Below, one piece after another: positions 41,125 through 43,399 of a DNA stretch of 43,399 bases. The DNA lies in contig BFEA01000421.1 of NCBI GenBank assembly GCA_003427395.1, positions 1,117,374-1,160,772 on the forward strand. The letters are read 5' to 3'. The DNA is from Chara braunii. Lineage: Eukaryota > Streptophyta > Charophyceae > Charales > Characeae. The notes below the pieces were generated by a model. It was not told where the DNA came from and did no database searches. It saw only the letters and a program-made list of their open reading frames with translations. The position numbers were made by a program, and so were the translations under genes. Each line of letters begins with the position of its first letter. The stretch's first letter is position 1.

Positions 41125-41196
41125 TGGAGTATAGCCAAGTGGAAAGGCATCGGTTTTTTATACCGACATGCAAAGGTTCGAATCCTTTTACTCCAG
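41125..41196 (+). tRNA. Mitochondrial tRNA-Gln-like gene with altered anticodon (UUU)
   Basis: TGGAGTA pairs with TACTCCA (7-bp acceptor stem), GCC with GGC (D stem), TCGGT with ACCGA (anticodon stem) and AAAGG with CCTTT (T stem with TTCGAAT loop), so the cloverleaf is complete in 72 nt. The sequence matches plant mitochondrial trnQ as I know it, but the loop reads TTTTTAT, giving anticodon UUU, where trnQ has UUG followed by G. Two adjacent changes, at 36 and 37, explain it. In a nuclear copy this is most likely decay. Confidence 0.7.
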
Positions 41197-41254
41197 CGAT
41201 TAATTCCAATTCAGTTTTTGTTTTGAAAGCTGACGTATTAAACTTCGGAAACCG

Positions 41255-41518
41255 GTTTCCTTTTCCTTTTCCCATCCTTACTTCTGTAGGTTTGCTGGTA
41301 ATAGGAATATCTGAAAAAACTCTCACCCATATTTTACCATTTCTCCGAAATTTCCCGGTGATGGCACGACGCGCCGCTTCAATTCCTTGATATGATATGC
41401 GACCTGCTTCACAACTTTTAAGACCATATTTTCCAAAACAAAGTTGTGCCGCCGCGTGGGAGCCTTTGCTTCTTCCTTTCTGATATTTACGAAATTTTGT
41501 ACGTTTTGGATATAGCAT
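41255..41518 (-). pseudogene. rpl16: Mitochondrial rpl16, 3'-truncated
   Basis: From ATG at 41518 the frame encodes 88 residues of mitochondrial ribosomal protein L16: [58 protein letters not shown] and [13 protein letters not shown]. The normal protein continues for roughly 45 more residues; here sequence identity stops at 41255 and the frame runs into foreign sequence and across the tRNA. L16 belongs to the large mitoribosomal subunit near the peptidyl-transferase centre. The gene overlaps the end of rps3 on the same strand, a known plant mitochondrial order. Confidence 0.9.
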
Positions 41519-41535
41519 ATGTGTTTTGGTTGATT

Positions 41536-42060
41536 TTATGAATATGAGACCCACACCTTGACACCTAAGATTCCACAAGGAGTAGATGCTTGTGCCTGAG
41601 CATAATCTATTTTATCTGAGAACACATGCAAAGATGTTTGACCATATTTTCTGCATTCAGTCTTAGCAATCTCTGCACCATTGTTTCGACCTGAACAACT
41701 AATGCGAATTCCTTTCACATAATTGCATTTTTCAATTTGTTGGAAAATAGATCTACAGATTTGACGAAATTATGTTTTTTGTTCCAATTTGTTGCATATT
41801 TCTTGTGCAATCAAAGAAGCACTTTAATAAACAGAAGCTACTTTCAACGGCCTAATCACTGTATGAGTTTTTGCTCGACTAGATAATAAAGATTGCAAAA
41901 AAGCGAAATAAAAGTCATAAAGAGTGAGTTGGGTACAACATATAAACAAAAAATTGCTGAGATATAGAGACTTTTTCTAAAGTAGTACTTTTTTTTATAT
42001 CCATGTGATTAACCAAAGTATACTGATATTGACCGTATAATAAGACTAGATAAGTTTTTG
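41536..42060 (-). pseudogene. rps3: Mitochondrial rps3, C-terminal part with stops
   Basis: On the minus strand LYGQYQYTLVNHMD (42040-42000), SLLSSRAKTHTVIRPLKVAS (about 41895-41840), SASLIAQEICNKLEQK and [20 protein letters not shown] (41720-41665), then [20 protein letters not shown] to the stop at 41536, are the C-terminal half of mitochondrial S3. In-frame TAA stops occur near 41830 (where the family has Gln, a C-to-T change) and near 41775, and a frame slip near 41940. S3 sits at the mRNA entry of the small subunit. This copy is dead. Confidence 0.85.
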
Positions 42061-42112
42061 GATTGCAGATTCTTTTTTTTTTTTCTTTTCAATCAATAAT
42101 TCGGAATCACAT

Positions 42113-42150
42113 GTGGTCATCACTTCGATGACAATATCTGAAGGCAGTGA
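42113..42150 (+). mobile_element. tRNA-derived SINE, copy 6, right part
   Basis: GGTCATCACTTCGATGACAA, TATCTGAAGGCAGTGAG aligns with the body of copy 1 at 18306-18342 (GGCCAATCAATTCGATCATG, GTATCTCAAGG), about three quarters identical over 36 bases. Its order after the left part at 39902-40004 is right: only about 10 bases of body (CCTAGGGACC) are missing at the break. The match is short and diverged, so the assignment is tentative. Confidence 0.45.
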
Positions 42151-42378
42151 GGCTGAACCATGGGCAGAGAAGAGAAAAGGACAAGAACTAAGGGCCTGTG
42201 ACAGACTGTTCTGTTGGAGTGACAGACTGTTTCATAGGAGTTTCACTGACTCTGGGGATACTCACTCTATCAATTCCCTGAATGTATCTGCCGCAACTAT
42301 GGCCGTGCTCGGATGAATCTGACCGCAATCAAGTCCGGAGGTTAGTAGAAAGAGTGCTTGTGTGAGTATGCCCTCTAT

Positions 42379-42581
42379 CGGTGAAACTCCAACGAAACAG
42401 TCTGGCACAGCCCGTCGTTTGTTGTCCTCTTTCTGCCTCACAGCCTCCGGTTCACCTGGCGGTTCTCTATGGCGATATATATATCGTCACAAACAGAACT
42501 GCCCGGTAAACCGTAGGCAGAGAGAGAGAAGAGGACAACAAACGAGGGGCTGTAACAAACTGTTTCGTCGGAGTTTCACCG
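42379..42581. repeat. 203-bp palindrome, module 1
   Basis: The left arm starts CGGTGAAACTCCAACGAAAC and the right arm ends GTTTCGTCGGAGTTTCACCG. Arms of about 100 bp pair through GTTTGTTGTCCTCTT / AAGAGGACAACAAAC and GGTTCACC/GGTAAACC to a centre CGATATATATATCG (42473-42486), with several mismatches and small gaps. Such a sequence can fold into a long hairpin or cruciform. Confidence 0.85.
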
Positions 42582-42599
42582 ACTCATCAGGAGGCTGAA

Positions 42600-42845
42600 T
42601 ATAATCACAATATGTTACAAAACTAGGAAAAGATAAAAAAAAGATCGCAGGGTAGTTCTTATTGGTTATTAGTTTTGGTTTTTCTTTGATTGATGCCCAT
42701 GGCTACAGGGTCGGGGCTCTGTCCCAAGTCTTGGTTTGGAGACCTGTTGGCCCCTGATGGAGCTTGATTGATGCACTGGGCCCGTCAATAAGAATAACAA
42801 AGAAACGAAAAGTTACGATTAAAAACAAAAACAAAGAAATGGGAA
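42600..42845. other. Spacer between palindromes
   Basis: About 245 bp without homology to the palindrome modules. No gene supported. Confidence 0.3.
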
Positions 42846-42891
42846 AAGTGACAGTGTGGTGTCGTTGGAGTTTCACCGCCACATCAGGAGG

Positions 42892-43022
42892 CTGTCCTCT
42901 TATCCCTCTGTGCCTACCGTTCACCCGGCAGTCCTTTATCACGATATATGTTTTGACAATCTATATATATATATATATAGTCAAACAGAGCTGCCCGGTA
43001 GGCAGAGAGGGAGAAGAGGACA
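42892..43022. repeat. Palindrome module 2
   Basis: GTCCTCTTATCCCTCTG at 42894 pairs with GGAGAAGAGGACAAC ending 43022, and CCGTTCACCCGGCAG with CTGCCCGGTAGG. The centre is an AT run (TATATATATATATATATA, 42961-42979). Just outside it lie GTTTTGTCAGAGTTGCACCC on the right and GTCGTTGGAGTTTCACCG on the left, both related to the outer arms of module 1, here in direct orientation. Confidence 0.8.
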
Positions 43023-43128
43023 ACAAAAGAGGGGCTGTGACAACCTGTTTTGTCAGAGTTGCACCCACTCATCAGGAGGTATTATACATATATACATACA
43101 TATATGACGATATATATATATATATGTA

Positions 43129-43287
43129 GTTTGTCACAGCCCTTGGTTTGTTGTCCTCTTCTCCCTCTCTGCCTATGGTTTACCGAGCAGTTCTGTTTGA
43201 CGCCGGTCATATATCGTCAAACAGAACTGCCCGATAAGCCGTAGGCAGAGAGGGAGAAGAGGACAATAAACCAGGGGTTGTGACAAC
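43129..43287. repeat. Palindrome module 3
   Basis: GTTTGTCACAGCCCTTGGTT at 43129 pairs with AACCAGGGGTTGTGACAAC ending 43287, continuous through GGTTTACCGAGCAGTTCTGT and its partner to a centre near 43208. Fewer mismatches than module 1. Confidence 0.85.
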
Positions 43288-43296
43288 ATCTTTGTG

Positions 43297-43304
43297 TCTC
43301 TCTG

Positions 43305-43344
<40 letters not shown>
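43297..43344 (+). repeat. CT and AT microsatellites between modules
   Basis: TCTCTCTGTCTCTCTCTCTC is followed by a TATATA run. The AT run occupies the centre position of the next module. Confidence 0.85.
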
Positions 43345-43345
<1 letters not shown>

Positions 43346-43399
43346 CGTCAAATAGAACTGCCCGGTAAACCGTAGGCAGAGAGGGAGAAGAGGACAACA
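43343..43399. repeat. Palindrome module 4, right arm, cut by window end
   Basis: CGTCAAATAGAACTGCCCGG, TAAACCGTAGGCAGAG and GAGAAGAGGACAACA match the right arms of modules 1 to 3. The array continues beyond the window. Confidence 0.85.

Larger units (their letters stand above)
40005..42112 (+). other. Nuclear insertion of mitochondrial DNA (NUMT), composite
   Basis: In about 2.1 kb the segment holds parts of five mitochondrial features: an intron maturase end, a large-subunit rRNA piece, a group II intron domain V, a tRNA-Gln-like gene, and rpl16 with rps3. Their orientation is mixed and rpl16 stops abruptly at 41255, so several mitochondrial fragments were joined. Stops and frameshifts show it is not the mitochondrial genome itself. 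It is also AT-rich (40540-40740) in contrast to the surroundings. Confidence 0.85.

Noticed and set aside
41054-41578. Intact 174-residue rpl16-like fusion protein
   Set aside because: The first residues are rps3 antisense-frame overlap and the last 86 residues are foreign sequence including the complement of the tRNA; only 41518-41255 is rpl16.

Overview
The window looks like a nuclear contig from a large, repeat-rich streptophyte genome. The evidence is three decayed Ty3/gypsy chromodomain retroelements, a decayed PIF/Harbinger transposon, several small terminal-inverted-repeat (TIR) elements, a tRNA-derived SINE family, a plant-type receptor-like kinase, and a block of mitochondrial DNA that still carries rps3, rpl16 and a tRNA-Gln-like gene. 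My best guess is a charophyte alga such as Chara. This rests on the look of the retroelement Gag and receptor kinase and on the retained mitochondrial ribosomal-protein genes; it was not tested.

Layout. 1-2087: 3' end of a chromovirus (element A) with chromodomain, a 46-bp tandem array, a polypurine tract and a likely LTR. 2230-5842: 5'-truncated gypsy pol (element B), plus strand. 6478-6832: small TIR element. 7260-10141: simple repeats, a 382-bp tandem duplication and a 79-bp minisatellite. 11207-13795, minus strand: the only intact protein gene, a receptor-like kinase with a beta-propeller-like ectodomain. 15319-18115: PIF/Harbinger element with a broken HARBI1-like transposase. 18199-26706: dispersed repeats, a possible promoter at 19943, and SINE copies, one split by a TIR element. 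27665-34213, minus strand: a long, broken gypsy element C (LTR, chromodomain, IN, RNase H, RT, PR, Gag). 34790-38610: SINE copies, a long CT repeat with one N, small TIR elements. 38642-39640: a U2 snRNA pseudogene split by two insertions. 39902-42150: a SINE copy that appears to be split by about 2.1 kb of mitochondrial DNA. 42379-43399: an array of large palindromes running off the window end.

Apart from the kinase gene, nothing here seems to work together as a pathway. The interest is in the layering: small TIR elements sit inside a SINE and inside a U2 snRNA copy, and organelle DNA sits inside another SINE, which gives relative ages for the events. The two clearest insertions (26114-26534 and 39107-39597) have 3-bp target duplications and G-rich ends, which fits the PIF/Harbinger group whose broken autonomous member lies at 15319-18115.

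I found no bacterial-type operon, CRISPR array or defence island. The previously undescribed items I would put forward are the SINE family, the GGGC-ended small elements, the disrupted U2 copy and the palindrome array.
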